Assembly: GCA_020536535.1 (NCBI GenBank)
Contig: JAHLWZ010000595.1
Location: 1 to 52,747, forward strand
Direction of reading: 5' to 3'
Origin: Pelomyxa schiedti
Taxonomy: Eukaryota; Evosea; Pelobiontida; Pelomyxidae
Length of the DNA: 52,747 bases
The position numbers were made by a program, and so were the translations under genes. Below the pieces are notes generated by a model. That model was given only the letters and a program-made list of their open reading frames with translations, did no database searches and was not told the DNA's origin. Shown here in pieces: positions 1 to 10,282 of the stretch. Within the stretch, counting starts at the first letter, position 1, and each line of letters begins with the position of its first letter.

Positions 1-123
1 GTGCTTCACCATGCGTCCACCACATGAGCTGCCCAATGTTGTACCCATCACCTGCCCTAATCCCATTTGCTAGAGCATTCAGGCCATCACGTAACTCACA
101 GGAAGTCCATTCTCCTTGTGGAT
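1..123 (-). CDS. Internal exon of an unidentified gene (partial)
   Basis: The minus strand is open from an AG acceptor just above base 123 to the window edge. It reads as an ordinary soluble segment with the pattern PQGEWTSC, then RDGLNALANGI and GQLMWWTHGEA. The frame has no stop and begins after a plausible AAG acceptor, so an exon entered with two carried bases is likely. I do not recognise the family. The 5' part would lie at 130-480, where a minus-strand frame is open but interrupted by A-rich runs and looks more like leader or intron than protein. The rest of the gene is outside the window. Confidence 0.35.
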
Positions 124-520
124 CTTACTACTGTTGAGTGAGTTGTCGGTGACTGAGGAAGAGGTGGCGTAGTGGCGTGTTGCTCTTTTTTTTTTTTTTT
201 GTGGTAATGAAAATAAAACGTGCTTTTTTTTTTTGCTCATTCCATTCACGCACGAAGTTTACACTGGTCGCCGTCACACCATCTGTCAACATTGCCAAGC
301 AAGTTTTTTTTGTTTTTATACAGAAGCAAGTTCCGCCCAAAGCGGGTAAAGCAAAGCGTTTAAAAGACTTTAAAAGCTTAAGCGTGGGTCCGTTGGATGC
401 CCGACTCCAAAAGGGAGACTGCACCACCTCCCAATACAGATTCTTGTTTGGAACCACAAATACACGGTGGTTTGTCTTGTATTGAAATAAAAGGTAGGAA
501 TTTTGCGTTCCATGATATTG

Positions 521-2117
521 TCAGGATAGTTCAACAAGTGGGTGTGGTTCTGGGGTGGTGGGGTATTTCTTGTGGTGATTGCGCACGACAAACACCACAA
601 CTGCCGCACTGGTGACTACTGTAACAATGCAGATCACAAGAGCACCCACTCCCAACAGTAAGGAGTTGAGGGTGGTGGGAGTTACATATTTATAAATACT
701 TGAGTATCCCTCTGCCACCTGCTCACAGAAAATCCCGGTATAGGCTGAAAAGCATCTGCAAGAACCAGTACTATCACAAAGGCCAGCTATTTTTTCGTAA
801 GTCTAAGCCAGCTTTAATTAATACCTTTGTTACAAGTTTCGGTATCACAGTACGTTTGGCAAAGAGTGCTAGAGTCATCACCACATTGGGGATAATAGTT
901 AGGAAGGCATTTACAGTTAGTCCTTCCCCATTGGTCGTAAGCCCAGTGTTGACCTGAGAAAGGTTCAGATTAGAATAATAACTACGCTTGGGAGACTTGC
1001 CTGTATTAGCTCCGCAGTCACATCCTCCATTAAATAGGCACGACCCAACCCCATTGCAGTTAACTTCAGGTCCACATTTAGAATAAAAGTCCTGGTGATT
1101 TAGACACTCGACTAGAATTTGGGCCTCCGTTTCAGCAGCTATATCCTGTGCTGTGCGCTTCATAGAGTCGGGGCACGAGCTTGAGAGGTAGTCGTCCTCG
1201 GTGAGTGAAGTGACACACTGGTGAAGCATATTTCCACACTCGCAAGATGTGTACGATTCCACTGTAACACACCAATCATGCATCTTTGAAGGGAAAGGGT
1301 AAGACGGTATATTGACTTCTTTTTATATTGAACCTGGCAGCACAAGTCCAGGGCATCACATGGTTGTTCCCCAGGGCAACCAAAGTAACCAATTGAACAG
1401 AACTTCCCATATTCCCTTACAAGGCCACCAACAGAACAAGCACACTTCCTTGAGCAAGTATCATTGTCTGTAGGTCCCCACGCTAATTAAAATTAGAAAA
1501 AATAAGAGGAGGTAGCCAAAGTCAAACCTGATTGATACACACAGGACTCGTCATAAGTTGTAGCATGGAAGTCATAATTGAAAGCCTGCAAATCAGTGCA
1601 GCCGATGCCATACCTGCATACGAAAATGCCAATTACAATCACGGGAAAAGAAAGAAGAAGAAGAAAAGAAAAGAAAAAGTAAAAAAAAAAAATCACGGCT
1701 CCCAAGAGCCCAGACTCACGGCTGGCAAGTAGGCTCGACGTCAAGAAGCCAGCAGTCTTCAGAAGCCCTAATCCACGTGTCCGCGCACGTCTCGTACGCG
1801 TCGTAGCGGCCGACGCACGTCGCCGACGATTCGCACCAGTCGCACTCCCCGTTCAGCATGCACTGCTGGCACGACGTGCCGTCGGCCGAGCCGCACGACG
1901 CCCCGACGCCGGTCGCGAGGGCCATGGCTCGCGACGCGAACTTTGACATCATGTGGTGCGCGTAGTCGTGCGCCCGGTGGCCGATCGCCGCGAACGGCTG
2001 CTCCAGCTGGTTGGGGCCATCGTCGACGTCGATGGGCGCCGTAGCTGCGGACACTGCGAGAAGTGATGCAGTCAGAAGAAGCACGAGGGCCGCGATGACA
2101 AATCCCCAGAGATACAT
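521..2117 (-). CDS. Membrane-anchored secreted phospholipase A2 with PSI and EGF-like modules
   Basis: Six exons close in phase: 2117-1720, 1613-1528, 1482-1334, 1283-1001, 953-825, 786-521, giving 436 residues. The start is followed by a hydrophobic signal peptide (residues 1-26). A PSI-type Cys cluster follows (GTSCQQCMLNGECDWC). Residues about 160-250 carry secreted PLA2 signatures: a calcium loop YGKFCSIGYFGCPGE, then CDALDLCCQMHDWCV with the His-Asp catalytic pair. The spacing resembles plant-type (group XI) sPLA2 (family knowledge). EGF-like Cys clusters follow, then one transmembrane helix (LLLGVGALVICIVTVV) and a short basic, Pro-containing tail. So the enzyme probably sits on the outer face of the plasma membrane or inside secretory vesicles, hydrolysing sn-2 acyl chains. 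The intron at 954-1000 has a GC donor (GCAAGT). Confidence 0.88.
954..1000 (-). other. GC-AG intron
   Basis: The donor is GCAAGT and the acceptor TCAG, 47 bases, in the phospholipase gene. Both flanking exons are Cys-rich and stay in phase only with this intron. Confidence 0.8.
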
Positions 2118-2442
2118 CTTTGCTTGCTTGCTTGGATTGTGTTGTGGTGTGTTTATTTTATATTTGTGCTTGTGTCTGCGTTGTGGTGTTGGATCTTTGT
2201 TCTGTCTTTTCCCCTGCCTGTTTCCTTCTTTCCTTTTTTTTGTGTTTGAACGGAACTTTTCTTTTGCCGGATCTCCAGGTTTTTGGGAAGTTTGTGATGA
2301 ATACAAAGTGTAAAATCCCTGCGTTGCTTCTAGATTTAGGTGTCGTGGCCCTGGGGTAAAAGGGGAAACTCCCAGCCCTTGTGTTTTTGTATGTATAACG
2401 ACTGTGTCGGGAAGGCGATGGGGTGGGATGTGAATGATGGGT

Positions 2443-5400
2443 TTAGTAGCCACCTACAACTCCTCTTCTGGACCTGTTGCTGAAAGATACTGGTTTTGCT
2501 GGTGTTGGTTGCTGTAGAATGCGTGACTGGATGTTGCTGTTCCCATTTACAACTGCAGGTGAATAACCAGGGGGGTACTGCAGTGGAGCCAGCAGCGGGC
2601 CGGGCCGGGGCTGGCTCGAGGCTGTGCTGAATGTGCTGAATATGCTGTTGGTACTGCTGTTGTGTGATTGTGGGGCGAAGCGGTTGAGAGTAGTTGTTGT
2701 TGCTGCTGCTGCTGGTGGAGTGGTGGATGAACTTATGGGAGGCTGGGGGACTGAGCTTGTTTGCGGCTGAAAGGAAACAGTGCTCTCACCGCTGGAAGAT
2801 ATCCTTTGCACTGTGTAGTGTTGGTTTTAGGTGTCAAGTGCTTGAAAGAGACCTGTTCCGTCCGGGAACACGTTTTCTTCATCCCCGTTGGGAAATATCT
2901 GCTTTTGTGTGCCGTCGGGGAAGGTGATTTCTTTTCTTCCATCAGGGAAGTGCTTTTCAATCTGTTTTTAGCATATAAGTGCTGGCACTAGTATACAATA
3001 TTCTGAAAGGGGAGAGACAGACTTGGCGATTGGCAAAGTAGTATACTTGTAATCCATCAGGGAATGTGGCATGGGTAGTGTTTGCATTTGCGTAGTAGTA
3101 TATATTCTTACTATCAGGAAACACCTTTTTGATGAGTAAGTGCATCTGAATAATTTACTGATCTCTTACTTGTTTTATATCACCATTCTTAAAATATACC
3201 TATTTGTTGGTGAGGAAAAAACTTGAGTAGTTATTGGGGAGAATACACATGAGTGTCCATCAGGAAGTATCGTCTTGCGAGTGCCGTTAGTGAATTGTAA
3301 AGTTCTTCTGCCACTAGCAAAAATTCTTTCAATCTTGTGGAAAATCACTTCATGAATGTGAAAAAGAAGTTACTTTGCCATCCTGAGAACAATTCTCTTT
3401 CAAAAGAGTGTCCCCTCGTGGGGAAGTTACTTCTTTAGTTAGCCAACCGACTTGTTCTTTTTAACATTAAAATTATGGAAGAACTTGAAAAAATGGGAAA
3501 CCTTGAAATGGAGGGCCACTTTCATCTGCAGGTACTGGCGCAGTAGGAGTCGCGATATTAGACAGTTCTGTTGTTCTCACTACTGGAGGAGGAGCTTTCT
3601 GTCTTGTTTCTGGTTTACAGTTATGGCAAAAAACAAAAAAAAGACGAACCAGAAGGTTTTTGTTGAATTGTTGAAGTCCTTTCCTGGGCAATATCAAGAG
3701 CTCTTTTTTCATGAAACCTAACTTCTTGCTCAAGTTCCGATACTTGGGCAGTTAGTTCCTCAATCCTCTTTTTCGATCTGTCAAGAGCACCCTGGTATTT
3801 TGCCTGAACTCAAGAAAGTCATTAGAATAAGCCCTTTTCCGAATTTACTTCATTTATTTAGCCTAATAGTGCTGAGACCTACTTTTTGAGATTTAAATTC
3901 TGTGTCTAACTGTAGATATTGATTTTGTAAAGCTTCCAGATCATCTTTCAACCTTGTGGGATTGAGTTGAAAGTGAGAAATCGAGGAGATACTTTTTCTC
4001 GGAGTCAGACTTCCTGGCAATGGATTGAACTCGCTCCCGTTTAATTTTTTTTAGTTCGTCTTCTTTAAACTTCTCAAATTGCTCCAGTTGGGCGGCTTTT
4101 TCTCGTTCAAATGATGCCTTATCCAAATTACTTATAACTTATCTTACACTCTAGCATACTTTATCAGCCTTGAGTTGCTGTAATAAAACTTCGTGATCTT
4201 CTCGTATTCGCTTGAGTTTGTCATTTTCTTGTCTATACTTGGAGATTTCTTCCTCCAATATCTGGGGGAGTTAGAACACAGAAAGAAAACGACTGCAGGT
4301 ATAACCTTTTGTTTTTCAGCAATTTCCCTTTCTTTTACCTTGGCGTTGCTTGTTTTTTTTAAGGTAGCTGGAGCAGAAGCACTTCCCCGTGCATTGAGAG
4401 TGACTGGATTGGCTGTTGTGGGTTGTTGTAAATGAAACACCCTTGTGACTAATGACGATGCCCCAGGAGTTGCACCAGCAAAGTTCTGGTCAGAGCTTGC
4501 CTTGTATAGTGTGAGGTATGATCATCAACCTAAAGAGTTGCAAAAAAAAAGGGAAAGCACTACCTTGCTTTTAGAGAGAAGGTTCAGTGCAGAGTGTGCA
4601 ACTGGATCTTCTACAGAACCCCAAGCATCTTCGTCACCAAATACCTTCAAAATATTAATCCCTCAGACAATTTAGAAGGGTACCATAGAATCTTGCCCAT
4701 TTAAAGTGGGAGGAGTTTTTTTGGATGTGTTATTTTGACATGTCAGAATTTGTGCTTCGAGGTTTTCAAACTCCAGTAACTCTTTGTTCTATATTCATTT
4801 AATTGGGGAAGAAACTCTTATGTAATTACTTGCTGCTGCTTCCACTGGAGCCACTGACTGGCGGGCATAGCACTGGCAAGGAGTTTTTGTTCAATGAGAG
4901 CAAGGGCTGATCTATCTTGCAATGAACTGGTTTTTGGAGGCTCTACTGGGGGCACAAGTGGTTGCTGGATCATAACTTGTGATGAACGGTTGCTGTTCTG
5001 TTTATTTTGTGATGGATGTGTAATTATGGACTTTTCTGGGAGGTTTGATTTATCAGGGTCACCAGGTGCTTGTTTGGATATTTCAGACGCACTCCCTTTC
5101 TTGGAGCTTAATATTGACTTGAAGTCCATCTGAGGATTTCTTCCAGAATTGGTCATTGGTTTGCCTGTTGGTTTCCCATCCAAATTGGATTTCTCCAGTT
5201 CAAAATCTGTGCGTTGAGGAGCTTGTGTGCCAATTGCCTGTGCTGAAGTGGCTTTTCTGAGACTGTTTTGATTTGATGAAGGTTTAGGAGCTTCACTCAC
5301 ATTTTTGGGAACACTTTCAATGCCTGTAAAGCTAACCTTTATTTTAATCAGAGAGAAAAATATCAAATGGAACTTACAAACTTTTAGTTCAGAGGCTTTG

Positions 5401-6799
5401 GAGTCAGGTACTCGTTTTGTCTTGTCTTGGGGCGGATTCTCGGTATTTTCTGGATCGGCCCCCTTCAGTAATTGATTTGCAGGAAAATAGATTAATATAA
5501 GATGTTACATGGCTACGTTCTGCAGCCTTCTGCTTGGCAAGCAGGTAGGCAATTGGTCTTCCTCCCCGATCTCCCCGCTTGAGGAAGGTACTTTTCTTAG
5601 GAGATGCTTTTTGTGGTGATGCTGTTTGCTGACTCTCTCGCATGGCCTTTTCAACAAGTTCGTCAAATGTAAGTGCTTTTGCTCCTTCACCTTTTTTCTT
5701 TTTTCAGCATTTTTAGAAAAAGATAACCGAGATTACCTATCCCTGGGCATATTGGTTTCTCTTCTTGATTTGATGCTGACTGAGTGTCTTTTTCAGCACT
5801 ATTTTCAGGGATAGAGGTATCAACGTGAGTCGGATTGGTTGGAGTGCTCAAATGAGCAGGGGATTGGAGCTCGTCTATGGTGTGATTTGATTGTAAGTGC
5901 TCTGAGCTAAGATCATTGCCTCGTTCTGTGGAAGAATTTTCTGTATTTTTTTGTGGTGTTTGAAAGTGAATGGGCTGCTTCGTCTGTTGCGGTAGGGATG
6001 ATTGTTGTTTCATTTGTCGTAGTGACTGTTGTTGCACTGCCTGTTGTCTTATTGCTTGCTGTTTTTGATTGTTGCTCGAGTCCTTTTGTATCTGGTTTGT
6101 CTGTGGGCCCTCAGAAGGGTATGTTTCTCCTCTACCATCCCCAATTCTGTCTAGTGCCGGCAAGTCGTCCCTCGTAGCTGCAGCAGCCAGTAGCCTGTCA
6201 GCCAAATCCTCGTCCTCTTCCGCGCCATCCGCCACACCAGTTGCAGCAGCGGCTCCTCTGTCAATGGTTGTTCCATTTGCTCCAACTCTGCCACCACGAT
6301 TATTACCCCTGCCACTTCCATTGTTCTTATCCTTGCCCGCGGCGTGTCCGTCAGCGTCGCTGTGCTGGCGGTCATCGTCCCTGGTGCGCCCCAGGTCGCT
6401 CCCCTCGCGATCAGCAGCGCCGCTCAAGTCACAAGTGCCGCTGCCGCAGGAGCTCGAGCCGCCCGACCTCGTGGCCTTGTCTGTTGCCCTCGCTCCGCCG
6501 CGCCGGCCTCCCGACGAGCTGCCGTGCTCTGCGTCGTGATCGTCGTTGGCGCCTCCTCCTGCTTCGTGGGGGACCACGCTGCCGTCCATCGTGAGTGACA
6601 TCGTGCCCCCCATCGTGAGCGTGCCGCCAAGTACCGACAGGTCCAGCTCCTCGCTGACGTAGTCGACTTGGTCGTCAATGTCATCGTACTCCTCTGCAAT
6701 GTCGTCGTCGCCCCCCGAAGCAGCGACGATTTCGCCTCGATTCTTCTTCTCCCCCACTACCACAAACGCCGATACACCACATTTCTTCCCGTCGTTCAT
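2443..6799 (-). CDS. Centriole assembly protein SAS-4/CPAP (CENPJ) with TCP10 C-terminal domain
   Basis: Eighteen exons read in phase: 6799-5737, 5690-5509, 5462-5378, 5323-4830, 4788-4684, 4644-4564, 4500-4306, 4261-4160, 4117-3993, 3952-3883, 3803-3650, 3609-3502, 3432-3374, 3333-3247, 3199-3170, 3124-3023, 2961-2853, 2810-2443 (1172 residues). The N-terminal third is acidic, then Gln/Ser-rich. TFLKRGDR and ELLEFENLE resemble CPAP motifs. A coiled coil follows ([17 protein letters not shown]). The C-terminal part is a TCP10/G-box beta sheet with repeated FPDG/NGD turns: [57 protein letters not shown]. That order is diagnostic of SAS-4. In this family the G-box binds STIL/Ana2 to build the ninefold centriole wall. 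A low-complexity tail follows the domain. Confidence 0.93.
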
Positions 6800-6967
6800 G
6801 GGACCGGATGGTTTTTTCGTTTTTAATTATGTTTGGTCCAAGGAACCTCAAAACAGACGAAATCGGCGCAGGGAAATTACTCCTGTACTCGTTTGGCAGG
6901 CGAAAACAAAAAGGAAACAAAGAAAAAGGAAAGAGTTCAAGACATGTATTCTAGTAAGTTGATGATT

Positions 6968-7295
6968 TTACAGAAGGGAGAGGCAGAGGGCGAAAGCCAG
7001 GGTGGCCACAGAGACCACGAGGGCGGCAGAGGCTCCGTACTGGTCGGCGGGGACTGCCCCTGCTGCGCTGGCAGAGCTGCCGACGGTCACGCCGCTGACT
7101 GGGTCGATGCGGCTGTCGTCGTCGATGCTGGAGGCGGTCTCGTAGAGCGAGAAGCCCTGGTTGGTCAGGAGTGTGAGCAGAGAGTCCAGGGTGAGCGAGG
7201 TGGAAAGGTCCGAGGCGGTGAGGCCCTGGAGAAGGATGTAGATACCGCTATTGTGGTGGGAAGGGGAGGTTATTGAAAGGGGTTTAGAACTAGGT

Positions 7296-7331
<36 letters not shown>

Positions 7332-8860
7332 CTATTACCTTCCGGTATCGTTAAGAAGCTTGGCGAAAATGCTGTCCATGTCAATTCCAGTATTAAGGTT
7401 GAAATCTGTGCGAGTTGAGAAGAGGAAAAGAGTAGGAAGTTAGTGCACCTTTCATGATCCAGGCGGCAAAGTCGTCCCAGTTGTCCTTAGCATACTCATA
7501 GTCTACATTGTCAAGGTACAACTCCAACTGGGGAATGTCAGTCAATGCTGACAACAGCATAAGAGAAATGTTTCAAATCGAGAGTAAATTACATCCGTCG
7601 CAGACTTCGGGCATTGTGAGGCCAGCCTCAGTAAACAGAGTTTCAAAGCGGTTGTATACTTCCTCCTCAAGGACAGTGTTATACAGGGCAGAGAAGCAGC
7701 AACCTAAAAGGAGTGAACGCTAATACTAGAATTATTAATCCAACCAGCAGTATCCACCAAATTTGTAAGAGCATCGAGGCAGTCTTGGGTAAGATCGGTG
7801 GTTGGGCAAAGGGTCATCACATCTTTTGTTAGTTACTACATTTATAAAAGGGTAAAAAAACGGACTGGAAGTGGTGAGGGCATTATAAGCAAGAGGCCAG
7901 CAAAGATCGCCATCAGCATTAGTGTAACACAAAATGTCAAAGGCTTGATCCCAGGTGTCGTCATCGAAATAGTCGTTCAGAGACATATAGCGAGGAATAC
8001 AAGCAGACGTGCAAGACTAGAAGGTGTGAACAGGGGAAAAAAAGGCGACTCCACATACAATTGTGGCAGCAGTCAAGTAGTCATCATCGTCAAAAGCAAT
8101 GCTTAGATCCTGAAGTTCCAGAGCACACCAAGTGTCTCCCTCCTTCATGCACACACTCGAGTAAGCAGTTAAGTCCGTCAGTTGTGTGTCGATAGAGGCA
8201 TAGGAAACCAACTGCGGAAGTGAGACAAGGACAACATAGCGTTTCGTACCTGAGACCAGTAGTAGGGAATGCAAGGATCACAGTAAGATTCAAGCTCGGT
8301 CTCTGTTACAGGCCAGGTGATCCCGGCATCGAGCATTGCTTGCATGGAAACCATGCAGAACTCGCCGTCGAGCTAAGACGGTGTTGGAGAATTGAAGGAC
8401 TGAGGAGGGCGTACTTGAAGGCAAACAGTACCGATCATTTCAATGATGGGATCAATGTTGGTATAAACTATGCTTACGCCACATTCATCGGCCATATTTT
8501 CGAGGAGCGTGTTAAAGTTCTTTTGTTGGGAAAATGTTAGTGGCGAAGCACAACGAGAAAACCTACGTTAAATGTGCAGTCACCAGAACTTGCGCAGAAT
8601 GAATCCAGTTCAGATTCAAGGTTATCATCAAGAATAGTGGGAAACGAAGAGTAGCATTCCTACGCTCCGTCAATTAAAAGTCAGAGTTAGGACTCATTCC
8701 GTACCGCAAACATGGCGGTCAACTCAGACGCCGAATCCAGGCATCCCTGCGTTATGGTAAAAAAAAAGGCGTATCAACGGGAAAAAAAGGGGCCTACCGC
8801 TGAGCTAAAAGTGACGAAGGAACAGAGGGCAATAAACCCTAGTACGATTACGCTTTTCAT
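6968..8860 (-). CDS. Secreted Cys-patterned protein with GPI-type C-terminus
   Basis: Twelve exons close in phase: 8860-8798, 8746-8705, 8659-8567, 8519-8415, 8372-8250, 8211-8059, 8016-7866, 7822-7745, 7703-7593, 7547-7449, 7405-7339, 7247-6968 (454 residues). The first exon is a clean signal peptide (MKSVIVLGFIALCSFVTF). The body repeats a loose unit of paired Cys with aromatic and acidic helices (for example GDLCWPLAYNALTTS, DLTQDCLDALTNLVDTAGCC). It ends with a Gly/Ser/Ala stretch and a terminal hydrophobic helix, the usual GPI signal layout, so it is probably a cell-surface protein. I do not recognise the family. Intron 11 (7248-7338) contains the 34-base G run. Confidence 0.85.
7298..7331. 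repeat. Homopolymer of 34 G inside an intron
   Basis: Thirty-four consecutive G on the plus strand, so C in the transcript. It lies in the penultimate intron of the GPI-type surface gene, a few bases downstream of the donor at 7338. The length may be inexact because assemblers often misjudge such runs. Confidence 0.9.
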
Positions 8861-9092
8861 TTTTTTTTCCTATTTACCGTTCGTTGTGGGTAGTTGTTGT
8901 TGCTGTTTGTTTTTTTTAAAAAAGTTGTGACTTTTTCGTTTTTTATTTTGTCCTGCGGTTATGTTGCAGCTGTTTCCGGAAAAGTGGTGGAAACTGGTGA
9001 GGCGGTATTTTTGGGATATACGCTAAGAAGAACATAAAAACAATAAGGCAGTTCCGGGTAAGGGAACTGCAGATGATCAACTTTTAGTTCCG
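8861..9092. other. Intergenic: 5' flank of the surface-protein gene and 3' flank of the phosphatase
   Basis: T-rich sequence without an open frame. It has the T/A runs typical of upstream regions here. I see no clear TATA box or structured RNA. Confidence 0.4.
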
Positions 9093-9980
9093 CTACGCGC
9101 AGAGATCTCTCAGTCTCTCAAGACTGACTTGGGCCCAGCCACAATTGGGCAACCATATCCCGCACACTTTGTGCAAGAAGTCCTGGTGCGCGAACGCGAC
9201 GATCTTGCGGTCTTGAGGTAGAACCTCGGGAAGGATTTCAGGTGATGTGGCCAAATGGAATAGCAACTGTGCAAACTGCCGGACCCTGAAGTCTGTGTCC
9301 TCATCAGGTTCTATCAACAGCCTTCTGGCGAAAACACTACGCCAAAACTCAGGCTTGGAATGTGTCACACAGGTTTCACACAGTCCAATGGGGCTACACG
9401 CAGCCCCGTCAGTAGTACTTGTATTCGATGATGTTGTGGTTGTCGCTGCTGCTGTGCTACTCGCCATTGAAGCAGCATCACCACCACAGTCAACAATCCC
9501 TCCTCCACACGTGCAATGGTCGGCCAGTTCGCCGCGGTACCACCACAGTTCCTTGGTCATATATCCATAGTCAAACACAGGTGGCTCAAAAACTCTCCTG
9601 AGCGTCGACGTCAGAGTCCCCACGTTGCAGCTGTGGTACATTGGCTCGGCGCACAGCGTAGTGACTATCACCCGCGAAACGGCATTTCGCGTAACTGTCG
9701 GTTCGGCCGCAGCGTCTGCAGATCGGCCCGTGGGCAGCGGCGGAGGCGTGTGCAGTTGGAGCGAGTACGCAGCGGTCTGGAGGGCCCGCGTCAGCGGGGA
9801 GCTGACCGCGATTGTGGGACGGAGGACCTGCAGGAACTCGTGCAACTTGCCCGACGACGCCTGGGCGACGCCGTGGGCTGTCAACTTGGGATCTATTATC
9901 AACGGATCGGACCAATGTCCACCAACAGTCTGTGCTTGGTTGTACTCGGACTCACCATGCCGTATTACGTAAACTGACAT
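9093..9980 (-). CDS. Histidine phosphatase (phosphoglycerate mutase-like) family protein
   Basis: A single uninterrupted frame of 295 residues, unusual in a window where most genes have many introns. The N-terminus VYVIRHGESEYN holds the RHG catalytic signature of branch 1 histidine phosphatases. SSPLTRALQTA supplies the second conserved Arg, and AFAHQDFLHKVCG near the end supplies the second catalytic His. A low-complexity insert rich in Ala, Thr and Cys (about residues 150-200) separates the halves. Family members dephosphorylate sugar phosphates, inositol phosphates or phosphoproteins; the substrate cannot be told here. GC content is higher than in its neighbours. Either retrotransposed origin or intron loss could explain the intronless state. 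Confidence 0.88.
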   Translation of the reverse strand: MSVYVIRHGESEYNQAQTVGGHWSDPLIIDPKLTAHGVAQASSGKLHEFLQVLRPTIAVSSPLTRALQTAAYSLQLHTPPPLPTGRSADAAAEPTVTRNAVSRVIVTTLCAEPMYHSCNVGTLTSTLRRVFEPPVFDYGYMTKELWWYRGELADHCTCGGGIVDCGGDAASMASSTAAATTTTSSNTSTTDGAACSPIGLCETCVTHSKPEFWRSVFARRLLIEPDEDTDFRVRQFAQLLFHLATSPEILPEVLPQDRKIVAFAHQDFLHKVCGIWLPNCGWAQVSLERLRDLCA

Positions 9981-10282
9981 TCATGAGAGTCTGATGGCTG
10001 TTTCAAAGACCGGAATGACTCTGGAATTACTGCAACTCTCGCAATGGGTAATGGTCCCAGAGGGAGCATTTTTTCCTCGGCGGGGTGTTGGGAAACTCGA
10101 AGCTTGAACAAGAAGGGATGCCTTTTTTAACTTTCTAAGAAATCTCGATCACAACCGGAAAATGAAAAATAGCTCTCTGGTTGTTGTTTTTTCGTTTCGT
10201 TTTGTTGCTTTTTTATTTACCCGAAGATCCCACCAGTGTGGAGGCTTTTGTCGACACAACAACAACTGCAACACGGACAACC

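Noticed and set aside
6069-6598. Plus-strand frames opposite the first SAS-4 exon
   Set aside because: Shadows of an Ala/Gly-rich GC-rich coding exon on the minus strand.
10181-10282. Earlier ATG giving a hydrophobic N-terminus to the C2-DIL protein
   Set aside because: The sequence is T-rich leader and would add a signal-like segment to a cytosolic NT-C2 protein; the downstream ATG fits the family better.
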